DNA of 15,412 bases, from positions 1-15,412 of the forward strand of contig JAHZAT010000033.1 in the NCBI GenBank assembly GCA_019423795.1, in the 5' to 3' direction. Positions 1 through 6,427 of this stretch are shown here, piece after piece. Origin of the DNA: Clostridiales bacterium. Its GTDB lineage: Bacteria; Bacillota; Clostridia; Lachnospirales; Lachnospiraceae. Both the position numbers and the translations under genes were made by a program. Every line of letters starts with the position of its first letter. Position 1 is the stretch's first letter. The notes beneath the pieces are model-generated. The model searched no databases. It saw only the letters and a list, made by a program, of their open reading frames with translations, and had not been told where the DNA came from.

Positions 1-280
1 CATAATCAAGCTTATCAAGCATAAACATCATAGAAAGGGCATCTACCATATATCCCTTAAAATTTCCTGATATATAATTTCCTGCTCCTTGTCTACTTGA
101 GACCACTCCCATGACAGTTAAGATCTTCAACGCTTCACGAACGGAATTCCTGCTGACTCCAATCTTCTCTGAGATCTCTCTCTCTGGTGGAAGTCCTTGT
201 CCAAGAACAAGTTCCTGATTCATGATCTGCTCTTTGATACTATCTATGACAATCTCATAGGCTTTCTTTGTTTTTTCCAT
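1..280 (-). CDS. GntR-family transcriptional regulator, FadR-like (partial, N-terminal part)
   Basis: The reading frame begins at the ATG complementary to 278-280 and runs off the left edge, so 93 residues are visible. Residues about 5-70 form a GntR winged helix-turn-helix. The LPPEREISEKIGVSR segment, followed by NSVREALKIL, is the recognition part typical of FadR/FCD-type GntR proteins, and GVVSSRQGAGNYI is the wing. The effector-binding domain would start near the last visible residues (LSMMFMLDKLD, as in FCD proteins) and is not in the window. The effector and targets cannot be read from this. The gene is divergent from the hemolysin III gene, and the 188 bp between them holds back-to-back promoters. 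The regulator may control its own promoter or the neighbour, but that is inference. No good ribosome site precedes the ATG. Confidence 0.9.
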   Translation of the reverse strand, partial: MEKTKKAYEIVIDSIKEQIMNQELVLGQGLPPEREISEKIGVSRNSVREALKILTVMGVVSSRQGAGNYISGNFKGYMVDALSMMFMLDKLDY

Positions 281-333
281 ATTAACATTCCATTCTGTCT
301 ATTACTTTTTTTCTTAATCACATAATAGGTAAC

Positions 334-362
334 ATTATACCAGATTCACTTTTTTTTGAAAA
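334..362 (-). promoter_or_regulatory. SigA-type promoter for the GntR regulator
   Basis: On the minus strand, TTTTCA (357-362) and TATAAT (334-339) are separated by 17 bp, with TGG directly before the -10 (an extended -10). The partial dyad GGTA-N6-TACC (328-341) overlaps the -10 and could be an operator. Its spacing does not match the usual FadR-type site, so that remains a guess. Confidence 0.6.
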
Positions 363-366
363 CCCC

Positions 367-395
367 TTGCAATATCCTTTGAATAGTTGTAGTAT
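367..395 (+). promoter_or_regulatory. SigA-type promoter for the hemolysin III gene
   Basis: TTGCAA (367-372) and TAGTAT (390-395) are spaced 17 bp apart, about 70 bp before the chosen start codon. The -35 box lies only a few bases from the -35 of the divergent GntR promoter, so the two promoters are back to back. Confidence 0.5.
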
Positions 396-468
396 GTAAG
401 AAAGTTAGATGTGGTTTTTAATACTATGTATTGAATTTTATAACACTAGAATGATTGGAGGTTTTACC

Positions 469-1113
469 ATGAAACATAAATTAAAAGATCCAGGAAGTGC
501 AATTACCCATTTGATCGGAATGATCCTGGCCGCGATCGTTTCCATTCCATTGATCATCAAGAGCTTTTTAAGCGGTGATTATGTACGCATTATCTCTTTG
601 ATCATATTTACTATAAGTATGATTGGTCTTTATGGTGCAAGTACTGCTTATCACTCTTTTAATATTTCACCAACGATCAATAAGAAGTTAAAGAAACTTG
701 ACCATGCAATGATCTTTGTTCTGATCGCTGGTTCTTACACACCGATCTGTACGATCGTTCTTGGTGGCACGCTTGGATATGGACTTTTATCCGTAATCTG
801 GATCATAGCGATCCTTGGTATCGTATTTAAGATGTTCTGGGTAACTTGTCCGAAGTGGGTATCTTCTGTCATGTATATCGCAATGGGATGGCTTTGTATC
901 GTTGCGATCGCACCGATCATCCATAGTTTATCCAAGACATCTTTTGGATGGCTGCTTGCTGGCGGTATCATTTATACAGTTGGTGGTGTGATCTATGCAC
1001 TAAAGATTCCTTGGTTCGAAAATCACTGGAAGAATTTTGGTCTGCATGAGATCTTTCATCTGTTTGTTATGGGTGGAAGTTTATGCCATATGATCTTAAT
1101 GTTCCAGATTTAA
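469..1113 (+). CDS. Hemolysin III family (YqfA/PAQR-like) integral membrane protein
   Basis: This is a 214-residue polytopic membrane protein with about seven hydrophobic segments. It carries the conserved polar residues of the hemolysin III/PAQR superfamily: STAYHS at 58-63, LDHA with Asp78 and His79, and HEIFH at 193-197. In this superfamily these residues bind a metal within the membrane, and some members act as hydrolases on lipid amides. The bacterial proteins have no settled function, and the name comes from one Bacillus cereus protein. The start at 469 is preferred to the in-frame ATG at 409 because ATTGGAGG (454-461) sits just before it. The 3' end overlaps the converging GIY-YIG gene by 18 bases and is followed by a hairpin terminator. 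Confidence 0.92.
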   Translation: MKHKLKDPGSAITHLIGMILAAIVSIPLIIKSFLSGDYVRIISLIIFTISMIGLYGASTAYHSFNISPTINKKLKKLDHAMIFVLIAGSYTPICTIVLGGTLGYGLLSVIWIIAILGIVFKMFWVTCPKWVSSVMYIAMGWLCIVAIAPIIHSLSKTSFGWLLAGGIIYTVGGVIYALKIPWFENHWKNFGLHEIFHLFVMGGSLCHMILMFQI

Positions 1114-1371
1114 TTTTTGCTCCTGTTGGTAGTTTTCTATTAACAGGAGTTTTTCCTTTCTGGTAAGACGTTTGATCTTTGCTTCTTTACTCATTGCTTC
1201 CTGCTTTGTATCAAATTCTTCAAGATACACAAGTTCTACTGGCCCTCGTCCTCTTGTATATTTTGCACCTTTTCCTTCATTATGCATCTTCAGGCGATGT
1301 TTGATATCGTTAGTCCATCCTGTGTATAAACTGTTATCACTGCATCTTAATATGTACGTTACATTCTTCAT
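1096..1371 (-). CDS. GIY-YIG nuclease-domain protein, YhbQ-like
   Basis: The protein has 91 residues, the usual length for the single-domain GIY-YIG (UPF0213/YhbQ-type) family. The two signature strands are TYILRC (5-10) and LYTGWT (15-20). Arg26, the His30-Asn31 pair and Glu63 in the final helix fill the expected catalytic and metal-binding positions. The family cuts DNA in vitro, and a cellular role in DNA repair or turnover is only suggested. A ribosome site, AGAGG, lies 10 bases before the ATG. The gene is convergent with the hemolysin III gene and overlaps its last 18 bases, and its own 3' end contains that gene's terminator. No clear promoter was found. Confidence 0.9.
   Translation of the reverse strand: MKNVTYILRCSDNSLYTGWTNDIKHRLKMHNEGKGAKYTRGRGPVELVYLEEFDTKQEAMSKEAKIKRLTRKEKLLLIENYQQEQKLNLEH
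1120..1154 (+). terminator. Intrinsic terminator of the hemolysin III gene, inside the converging gene
   Basis: CTCCTGTT (1120-1127) pairs perfectly with AACAGGAG (1142-1149) around a 14-base loop, followed by five T (1150-1154). It starts seven bases after the hemolysin III stop. It lies entirely inside the 3' coding end of the GIY-YIG gene on the other strand, where the matching residues are a charged tail rich in Gln and Glu. On the minus strand there is no T tract, so it works for the plus strand only. Confidence 0.7.
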
Positions 1372-1430
1372 CTGTCTTATCCTCTGTCTATCTGTATATT
1401 GATCCAGCCCTGATCTTCATTTTCTTTGAA

Positions 1431-1463
1431 GAAAGGCTGTCAGATGTTCTCTGACCGCCTTTC
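1431..1463 (-). terminator. Hairpin downstream of spoIIQ, probable terminator
   Basis: A 14-bp inverted repeat (1431-1444 with 1450-1463, one mismatch) closes a 5-base loop, 48 bases after the spoIIQ stop. On the minus strand it is followed by only a short, interrupted T run (TTTCTTC). The 139-bp stretch 1372-1510 between GIY-YIG and spoIIQ holds nothing else that is recognisable. Confidence 0.5.
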
Positions 1464-1510
1464 CTCTACATCAACCAGATATGTTATGGCTGTTATTTTC
1501 TCACTTTATT

Positions 1511-2197
1511 TTATTCCAGATATTTTAAAGGGTCTACACTTTTTTTATCTTTTTCCATCTGAAAATAGAGATTCGTTCCTTCTAATGTGTAATAACTTGT
1601 CGGCTCTGCGACTTTTGCAATAACTTCTCCTGCATTGACCATTGTTCCTTCTTTTACTCTGATATCTTTAAGCTGTCCGTATAATACGGTATATTCATTT
1701 CCAAGATCCATCAATACCGTTTGTCCATATTCTGCTGATTTTTTAATTTCTCTTACCTTTGCCTTACGGACTGCCTTCACCTCGTCTCCTTCTTTTGCTT
1801 CGATCAGGATTCCTTTGTTGATACGGTACTGGTCAAGAGATTCAAAATAGATGGTTGAATTTACACTGTATGGAAGAATGATATTGCCTTTGATCGGCCA
1901 TGTCAGTTTGGATGTACCATTATACGTAACACTTTCACTCATGGTACGTTTCATTTGTGCCGTTGTCTCTGTTTCTTTCTTGTCTTGCGTTGTTGTTTTT
2001 GTTTTTTCCTGTGTTGCGCTGTTATTAGCTCCAATCGATTCTTCTTCCAGGCTGACTTCCTGTTTTGCCTGATCTCTCCTCTGGCGGAATGTAGCACTGT
2101 AGTACGCCATGATTCCAAGAAAGAATACGAATCCTATGATCATTGCCCCATAGTATTTGCGCAGCGGAAATGGGTTTTGTTTGTTATTTTTTCTCAT
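1511..2197 (-). CDS. spoIIQ: SpoIIQ-like stage II sporulation protein with degenerate LytM/M23 domain
   Basis: In sporulating Firmicutes SpoIIQ sits in the forespore membrane. Its extracellular LytM domain binds SpoIIIAH of the mother cell to link the two membranes during engulfment. Here the protein has 228 residues: a short cytoplasmic end, one TM segment (about 15-34), a Glu/Lys/Thr-rich linker, and a LytM/M23 fold from about residue 95 to the end. Every zinc or catalytic position is replaced. HxGxD reads NKGIL (Asn127, Leu131), the YxHL His is Gln175, and HLHFE reads NLYFQ (Asn209, Tyr211). It should therefore not be a peptidase, as in Bacillus subtilis SpoIIQ. The start at 2197 is chosen because GAGGTG lies six bases upstream; a longer frame from 2245 would overlap spoIID and has a poor ribosome site. 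It lies 40 bp after spoIID. The order spoIID-spoIIQ is known in clostridia and supports the name. No separate SigF promoter was found. Confidence 0.85.
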   Translation of the reverse strand: MRKNNKQNPFPLRKYYGAMIIGFVFFLGIMAYYSATFRQRRDQAKQEVSLEEESIGANNSATQEKTKTTTQDKKETETTAQMKRTMSESVTYNGTSKLTWPIKGNIILPYSVNSTIYFESLDQYRINKGILIEAKEGDEVKAVRKAKVREIKKSAEYGQTVLMDLGNEYTVLYGQLKDIRVKEGTMVNAGEVIAKVAEPTSYYTLEGTNLYFQMEKDKKSVDPLKYLE

Positions 2198-2237
2198 TTT
2201 CATCACCTCAAACATAGTTTTGCCCATTTCCATCTGT

Positions 2238-3170
2238 TTATTCATATAGTTTTTGAATCATTGTTTTTGGATAGTAATATTTTAATATTTTTTGATAGGT
2301 TTTTCCTTGCTTTGCCATCTGATCTGCACCATACTGGCTTAGTCCTAATCCATTTCCCTTTCCGAGACAGATGATCCTTAAATTTCCTTTATATTGTTCA
2401 AAATAAAAATTATTGGATGCCAGTTGCAGCCATCTTGCAAAATCTTCTCCGGAAATGATATATGATCCGGCCTTGATCTGTTTGACATATCCATTCTTTG
2501 TTACCGTTAAAAGTCTCAGATTTTTTTGTAATTGTTGTATGGTGATTTTCTTTTTCATGTGTTCTTCTAGTATAATCTGCATCCTTTGATATGAAATTGT
2601 CTTAATTGACATATAATCTTTGGATTCGATATCACTTAAACTTTCTTTCTGTCTTAGATAAGGAATCTTTTTCCCGAACCATTCACTTGCATCTAATGTC
2701 ATCCCCACACTCACTGCATGAAAATATGGTTCGATCAATGTTCCTTTGTATGTGATCACCTTTCCGATCGTTTCTTTGACTGCTTTTTTTCGTTTCTGAT
2801 CCATGATCTCATAGGCACGATCACCCAGTTTACTTTTATATTGTTCGTCTTTGTACAGCTGATATGGTATGCTTTCCATCTTTATCTTCTTTGATCTGCC
2901 CATTTTCCGGATCAGATCTGTCCTTAAGATCACAGCCTGGCATTTGATCGTTTCTTCTTCTTGATCCATGGAAATCTGTCCTGGGAGGATTTTTAAAAGG
3001 TAACTTTCCAAATCAATATCTTGGTCCTTGTCTTGTATTTTATATCCACTGTCATAGTTTTCAAACGAAATATTTTTCTTGTTTTCTTTATTGATATATA
3101 TCGTAATAATATATGGAATCGTTGTTAACAAAAAAAATAAAAATAATATATATGTCATTTTGTACCTCAT
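2238..3170 (-). CDS. spoIID: Stage II sporulation protein D (SpoIID), divergent, active-site Glu missing
   Basis: SpoIID is a membrane-anchored lytic transglycosylase of the mother cell. With SpoIIP and SpoIIM it removes septal peptidoglycan so that the membrane can engulf the forespore. This protein has 310 residues: an N-terminal TM anchor (about 6-27) and a SpoIID/LytB domain from about 52 to the end. Recognisable blocks are LESYLLKILPGQ, IKCQAVILRT (75-84), PYFHAVSVG, IPYLRQ, and GLGLSQYGADQMA. The glutamate of the family motif (xxEMP, the catalytic residue of B. subtilis SpoIID) is Gln65 here, and the His of GHGVGMSQYGA is Asn273. The start at 3170 follows AAAGGAGG with ideal spacing. 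The first gene of the pair, it has a SigE-like promoter. The family call is firm, but whether it is an active enzyme is doubtful. Confidence 0.85.
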   Translation of the reverse strand: MRYKMTYILFLFFLLTTIPYIITIYINKENKKNISFENYDSGYKIQDKDQDIDLESYLLKILPGQISMDQEEETIKCQAVILRTDLIRKMGRSKKIKMESIPYQLYKDEQYKSKLGDRAYEIMDQKRKKAVKETIGKVITYKGTLIEPYFHAVSVGMTLDASEWFGKKIPYLRQKESLSDIESKDYMSIKTISYQRMQIILEEHMKKKITIQQLQKNLRLLTVTKNGYVKQIKAGSYIISGEDFARWLQLASNNFYFEQYKGNLRIICLGKGNGLGLSQYGADQMAKQGKTYQKILKYYYPKTMIQKLYE

Positions 3171-3183
3171 TCCAATCCTCCTT

Positions 3184-3212
3184 TTGTCCGTCTTACTATT
3201 TTATGTTACAAT
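3184..3212 (+). promoter_or_regulatory. SigA-type extended -10 promoter of the HPr-like gene
   Basis: TTGTCC (3184-3189) and TACAAT (3207-3212) are 17 bp apart, and TGT directly precedes the -10. It occupies nearly the same DNA as the SigE-like spoIID promoter on the other strand, so the two polymerases could not both bind at once. Confidence 0.6.
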
Positions 3213-3226
3213 AGAAAAAAATATGA
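3198..3226 (-). promoter_or_regulatory. SigE-like (mother-cell sporulation) promoter of spoIID
   Basis: On the minus strand, TCATATT (3220-3226) fits the SigE -35 consensus KMATATT completely. CATAAAAT (3198-3205) fits the -10 consensus CATACAMT with one mismatch. The spacer is 14 bp. The predicted transcript starts about 20 bases before the spoIID ATG. SigE control is also known for spoIID in B. subtilis. Confidence 0.7.
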
Positions 3227-3243
3227 AAGGACTCTTATATTTT

Positions 3244-3504
3244 ATGAAAAGATATGATTTTACAATTACATCTGACCGTGGACTTCACGCACAGCCTGTA
3301 GCTGCTCTTGCAAGTATCGCATGTAAAAGTGCTTCTTGTGTTACACTAGAATATGATGGAGGAGAAATCGATGTATCCAATGCGATCCGTCTAATGTCTG
3401 CTTGTATCTCCTACAATGATAAAGTAAGTCTGATCGTTTCTGGATCTGACGAGGATGAAACAATGGAGAAATTAAAGGAAATCGTCACTTCACAACTTTT
3501 ATAA
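3244..3504 (+). CDS. HPr-like phosphocarrier protein with non-canonical active and regulatory sites
   Basis: The protein has 86 residues and aligns along its whole length with HPr of the phosphotransferase system, which carries phosphate on His15 from enzyme I to sugar-specific EIIA proteins. His15 is present in GLHAQP, but Arg17, which is nearly invariant and supports the phosphohistidine, is Gln. The regulatory Ser46 that HPr kinase modifies is Asn46, and the residue before it is Ser45 instead of Lys. The LEYDGGEIDV and VSGSDEDE blocks match HPr strands and the C-terminal region. It is therefore a paralogue unlikely to serve in Ser46-based catabolite control. The start at 3244 is used because AAAGGA (3226-3231) precedes it and because the promoter would place the in-frame ATG at 3223 almost at the transcript start. 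It stands alone between spoIID (divergent) and pncB (own promoter). Confidence 0.82.
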   Translation: MKRYDFTITSDRGLHAQPVAALASIACKSASCVTLEYDGGEIDVSNAIRLMSACISYNDKVSLIVSGSDEDETMEKLKEIVTSQLL

Positions 3505-3530
3505 GAATACTGTTCGTTTTTATCAGATTA

Positions 3531-3539
3531 TGTTATACT
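3531..3539 (+). promoter_or_regulatory. Extended -10 promoter for pncB
   Basis: TGTTATACT (3531-3539) is an extended -10 with TATACT at 3534-3539. No convincing -35 lies upstream. The roughly 55-base leader contains a weak hairpin (AGGG 3551-3554 with CCCT 3568-3571) followed by a T-rich stretch. This could be a weak attenuator or chance. Confidence 0.5.
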
Positions 3540-3600
3540 GAAGTTGTTATAGGGCAGCTTATCCTGACCCTTCTATTTTTATGTTGAAAAGGAGTATTCA

Positions 3601-5055
3601 ATGGATATAAATCATCTTACCTTGCTCACAGATCTTTATGAATTAACCATGATGCAAGGATATTTTAAAACAGGGAATGATGAAACTGTAGTTTTTGATG
3701 TTTTTTACCGTGATAATCCTTCTGGAAGTGGCTATGCGATCACTTGCGGACTCGATCAGGTCATTGATTATATCAAAAACTTATCTTTTTCATATGATGA
3801 TATTGATTATCTTCGTAATCAAGGGATTTTTGATGAAGATTTTCTGGAATATCTTGCTGGATATCATTTTACAGGAGATATTTATGCGATCGCGGAAGGA
3901 ACTGTTGTATTCCCAAGAGAACCGCTTCTGAAAGTTAAAGCACCTATCATGGAGGCACAGCTTGTAGAAACTGCGCTCCTTAATATCATCAATCATCAAA
4001 GTCTGATCGCTACGAAGGCTTCTCGTGTAGTTTATGCTGCTGGTGGAAGTGGTGTTATGGAATTCGGACTTCGACGTGCTCAGGGACCTGACGCTGGTAC
4101 TTATGGTGCCCGTGCTGCCGTGATCGGTGGTTGTGATGGTACTTCGAATGTACTTGCTGGTAAATGTTTTGATATTCCGATCCTTGGAACTCATGCACAC
4201 AGCTGGATCATGAGTTTTGATGACGAATATCATGCTTTCCGTGCTTATGCAGATCTTTATCCAGATTCCTGCACTTTACTTGTTGACACTTATGACACTC
4301 TTCGTTCTGGTGTTCCAAATGCGATCCGTGTATTTGAAGAATTAAGAGCAGAAGGTCATATGCCAAAGCACTATGGAATCCGTTTAGACAGTGGGGATCT
4401 TGCTTATCTTACAAAGAAAGCCCGTATCATGCTTGATGAAGCAGGTTTTCCTGATGCAGTGATCGCTGCTTCTGGAGACCTTGATGAGAATTTGATCACA
4501 AGCTTAAAATCTCAGGGTGCACCGATCACTTCATGGGGTGTTGGTACAAAACTGATCACTTCTGCAGATTGTCCTGCATTTGGAGGTGTCTATAAACTTG
4601 CTGCCTCTAAACCAAAAGGTGCTGATGAATTTACTGCTAAGATCAAGATTTCTGAGAATCCTGCAAAGATCACAAATCCTGGAAATAAAACGATTTATCG
4701 TATCTACGGAAAGGAAGATGGAAAGATCCGTGGTGATCTGATCTGTCTTGTCGGGGAACATTATGATGAATCTGACGATCTGACAATCTTTGATCCTCAG
4801 GCTACTTGGAAGAAGTCTACACTTGCTGGTGGTACTTATACAATGCGTGAACTTTTAGTTCCAATCTTTATCAAAGGTCAATGTGTTTACAAGAGTCCTT
4901 CTGTTATGGACATCCGTTCCTATTGTAAGGATGAACTAAACACATTATGGGATGAGAGCAGACGTCTTGTGAATCCACAGGAAGTCTATGTCGATCTTTC
5001 CATGCCTCTTTACAAATTAAAGAATGAATTGCTTGATGCAAATCACAAAAAATAA
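3601..5055 (+). CDS. pncB: Nicotinate phosphoribosyltransferase
   Basis: This cytoplasmic enzyme joins nicotinate to PRPP with ATP, giving nicotinate mononucleotide, the entry step of the Preiss-Handler NAD salvage route. The 484-residue length fits the Gram-positive type. Diagnostic blocks are the N-terminal LLTDLYELTMMQGYF, the EFGLRRAQGPDA block (154-165), GGCDGTSNVLAG, and GTHAHSW. In the last, His200 corresponds to the histidine phosphorylated during ATP hydrolysis in this family. LVDTYDTLRSGVPNAI and the LDSGDLAYL phosphate-binding region follow. The start has an AAAAGGAG ribosome site six bases upstream. plsC follows after 26 bp and is probably co-transcribed. No NiaR-like operator was recognised in the leader. 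Confidence 0.96.
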   Translation: MDINHLTLLTDLYELTMMQGYFKTGNDETVVFDVFYRDNPSGSGYAITCGLDQVIDYIKNLSFSYDDIDYLRNQGIFDEDFLEYLAGYHFTGDIYAIAEGTVVFPREPLLKVKAPIMEAQLVETALLNIINHQSLIATKASRVVYAAGGSGVMEFGLRRAQGPDAGTYGARAAVIGGCDGTSNVLAGKCFDIPILGTHAHSWIMSFDDEYHAFRAYADLYPDSCTLLVDTYDTLRSGVPNAIRVFEELRAEGHMPKHYGIRLDSGDLAYLTKKARIMLDEAGFPDAVIAASGDLDENLITSLKSQGAPITSWGVGTKLITSADCPAFGGVYKLAASKPKGADEFTAKIKISENPAKITNPGNKTIYRIYGKEDGKIRGDLICLVGEHYDESDDLTIFDPQATWKKSTLAGGTYTMRELLVPIFIKGQCVYKSPSVMDIRSYCKDELNTLWDESRRLVNPQEVYVDLSMPLYKLKNELLDANHKK

Positions 5056-5081
5056 AATCATTTATAGAAGGGAGAACGATC

Positions 5082-5816
5082 ATGATTCGTTTTTTTGCAG
5101 ATATTATTTATCTGTTCTTTTTCCTGACATTAACCGCACCGCTCTATCCATTGTTTGATCATTGGAACAAAACTGGAAAAGCTCATAAACGTTCATCCAT
5201 AGCACAACGCATGATCTTACGATCTTTTAAGATCTGTCTTGCTATGGCTGGTACAAAATTAATTGTTGATGGTCAGGAAAACATACCAGAAGATGGTGCT
5301 GTTTTATATGTTGGAAATCATAGCAGTTATTATGATATTTTATGCAGCTACGTTGCTACTGAACGTGGAATGGGATTTTTTGCCAAGAAAGAAATGGAAA
5401 AGATTCCTTGTCTATCCCACTGGATGCGTTTTATCAACTGCCTGTTTTTAGATCGTAAGAATATCAAAGCTGGACTTGCTACCATGAATGAAGGTACAAA
5501 ACTTTTGAAAGATGGTTTTTCCATTGCGATCTTCCCAGAAGGTACCAGAAGTCAGGATGAAGATCCTCATGAGTTCAAAGAAGGAAGTTTGCGTCCTGCT
5601 CTGAAAGCTGGTGTTCCTGTAATTCCGATGGCAATTTCAGGTACTGCTGATATCTTAGAGAATAACAGACGTTTTCAGGTAAAACCAACGACTGTTCATA
5701 TTACTTTTGGACAGCCAATCTATCCTGATCAGCTTGAAAGAGCTGAGAAAAAGCATCTCGGTGCTACAATTCGTGAAGAAATTATCGAAATGCGAAAAAA
5801 ACATAAGACAAGTTAA
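5082..5816 (+). CDS. plsC: 1-acyl-sn-glycerol-3-phosphate acyltransferase
   Basis: This membrane-associated acyltransferase converts lysophosphatidate to phosphatidate, the precursor of the membrane phospholipids. The protein has 244 residues with a hydrophobic N-terminal segment (about 4-25). It carries the catalytic NHSSYYD motif (79-85, His80 and Asp85), the FPEGTRS substrate-binding motif (151-157), and the VPVIPMAISG block typical of PlsC. A GAAGGGAG ribosome site precedes the ATG. It lies 26 bp after pncB with no terminator between, so it is likely in the same transcript, although NAD salvage and lipid synthesis have no obvious link. The promoter of the next gene lies in its last codons. 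Confidence 0.93.
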   Translation: MIRFFADIIYLFFFLTLTAPLYPLFDHWNKTGKAHKRSSIAQRMILRSFKICLAMAGTKLIVDGQENIPEDGAVLYVGNHSSYYDILCSYVATERGMGFFAKKEMEKIPCLSHWMRFINCLFLDRKNIKAGLATMNEGTKLLKDGFSIAIFPEGTRSQDEDPHEFKEGSLRPALKAGVPVIPMAISGTADILENNRRFQVKPTTVHITFGQPIYPDQLERAEKKHLGATIREEIIEMRKKHKTS

Positions 5817-5833
5817 GGAAAAAATGCTATAAT
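5805..5833 (+). promoter_or_regulatory. SigA-type promoter with consensus extended -10
   Basis: AAGACA (5805-5810) and TATAAT (5828-5833) are 17 bp apart, with TGC before a perfect -10. The -35 lies in the last codons of plsC. It drives the small membrane protein gene at 5876. Confidence 0.7.
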
Positions 5834-5875
5834 AGTTAAGATATTCAAATGTATATATTAGGAGGAGAAGATAAT

Positions 5876-6337
5876 ATGAGTGTATGGACAGTTATCCTTA
5901 TTATTGCGGTAATTGCTGCGATCATTCTTGGTGTTCTGTATTTTGTTGGTAGAAAGATGCAGGCAAAACAGGAAGATCAGCGTGCGCAGTTAGATCAGAT
6001 GGCACAGACAGTGAATATGCTTGTCATAGATAAGAAGCGAATGAAGATCATGGAAGCTGGATTTCCTAAGATGGTAACTGATAACATTCCGAAACGTGCT
6101 AAGATGTCTAAGGTACCAGTTGTTAAAGCAAAGATTGGACCAAAGATCACTCCATTATTGTGTGATGAGGCAATCTTCGATGACGTTCCTGTAAAGGCTG
6201 AGATCAAAGCTGTTGTCAGTGGTATTTATATCACATCCATCAAGAATCTTCGTAATGTTGCACCACCTGAACCTGAAAAACGTGGTCTGCGTGCAAAACT
6301 TACTAAGAAGAGTGCTGAATTTATGCGTAAGAATTAA
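5876..6337 (+). CDS. Conserved single-pass membrane protein of unknown function
   Basis: The protein has 153 residues. One TM helix lies at residues about 3-24 (VWTVILIIAVIAAIILGVLY), followed by a basic stop-transfer segment and a Lys/Arg-rich cytoplasmic part. Conserved-looking blocks are MLVIDKKRMK, PVVKAKIGPKI, and VPVKAEIKAVVSGIYITSI. I recall similar proteins as common hypotheticals in Lachnospiraceae, without a known role. A YneF-like or scaffold role cannot be supported. The ATG at 5876 follows AGGAGGAG with good spacing, and the upstream in-frame ATG at 5849 lacks a ribosome site. It has its own strong promoter and ends at a strong terminator, so it can be expressed alone. Confidence 0.85.
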   Translation: MSVWTVILIIAVIAAIILGVLYFVGRKMQAKQEDQRAQLDQMAQTVNMLVIDKKRMKIMEAGFPKMVTDNIPKRAKMSKVPVVKAKIGPKITPLLCDEAIFDDVPVKAEIKAVVSGIYITSIKNLRNVAPPEPEKRGLRAKLTKKSAEFMRKN

Positions 6338-6368
6338 TTTCTTATTATTGTATAAGAATCTAAAATGC

Positions 6369-6411
6369 AAAATACCGGAAACTTATCATTTGAAAGTTTC
6401 CGGTATTTTTT
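6369..6411. terminator. Bidirectional intrinsic terminator
   Basis: A perfect 16-bp stem (6369-6384 with 6394-6409) encloses a 9-base loop. The run of T at 6406-6411 serves the plus strand and the run of A at 6369-6372 serves the minus strand. It separates the membrane protein gene (ends 6337) from the converging operon (ends 6428). A weaker 7-bp hairpin lies just upstream (6339-6358). Confidence 0.93.
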
Positions 6412-6427
6412 GTTGTAAAATATTCTT

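Noticed and set aside
328..341. GGTA-N6-TACC dyad as a GntR operator
   Set aside because: The half-site spacing does not match FadR-type operators, and the dyad mostly reflects the -10 sequence; kept only as a remark in the promoter entry.
2204..2240. Possible SigF promoter for spoIIQ (GGCAAAACTA as -10)
   Set aside because: The -10 fits the GGnnAnAnT pattern, but there is no GYATA box at the right distance and the start would fall almost on the ribosome site.
2198..2245. Upstream extension of spoIIQ by 16 codons
   Set aside because: It overlaps spoIID, and the ribosome site GAGGTG is placed for the start at 2197.
1955..2374. 139-codon plus-strand frame rich in Phe and Cys
   Set aside because: It is a shadow of spoIIQ and spoIID on the other strand, with no ribosome site and no family resemblance.
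3551..3580. Attenuator or terminator before pncB
   Set aside because: The stem is only four pairs plus two after an internal loop, too weak to call.
3790..4233. 147-codon minus-strand frame inside pncB
   Set aside because: It is antisense to conserved active-site regions of pncB; its Ser/Thr-rich composition is typical of reverse translation of such a gene.
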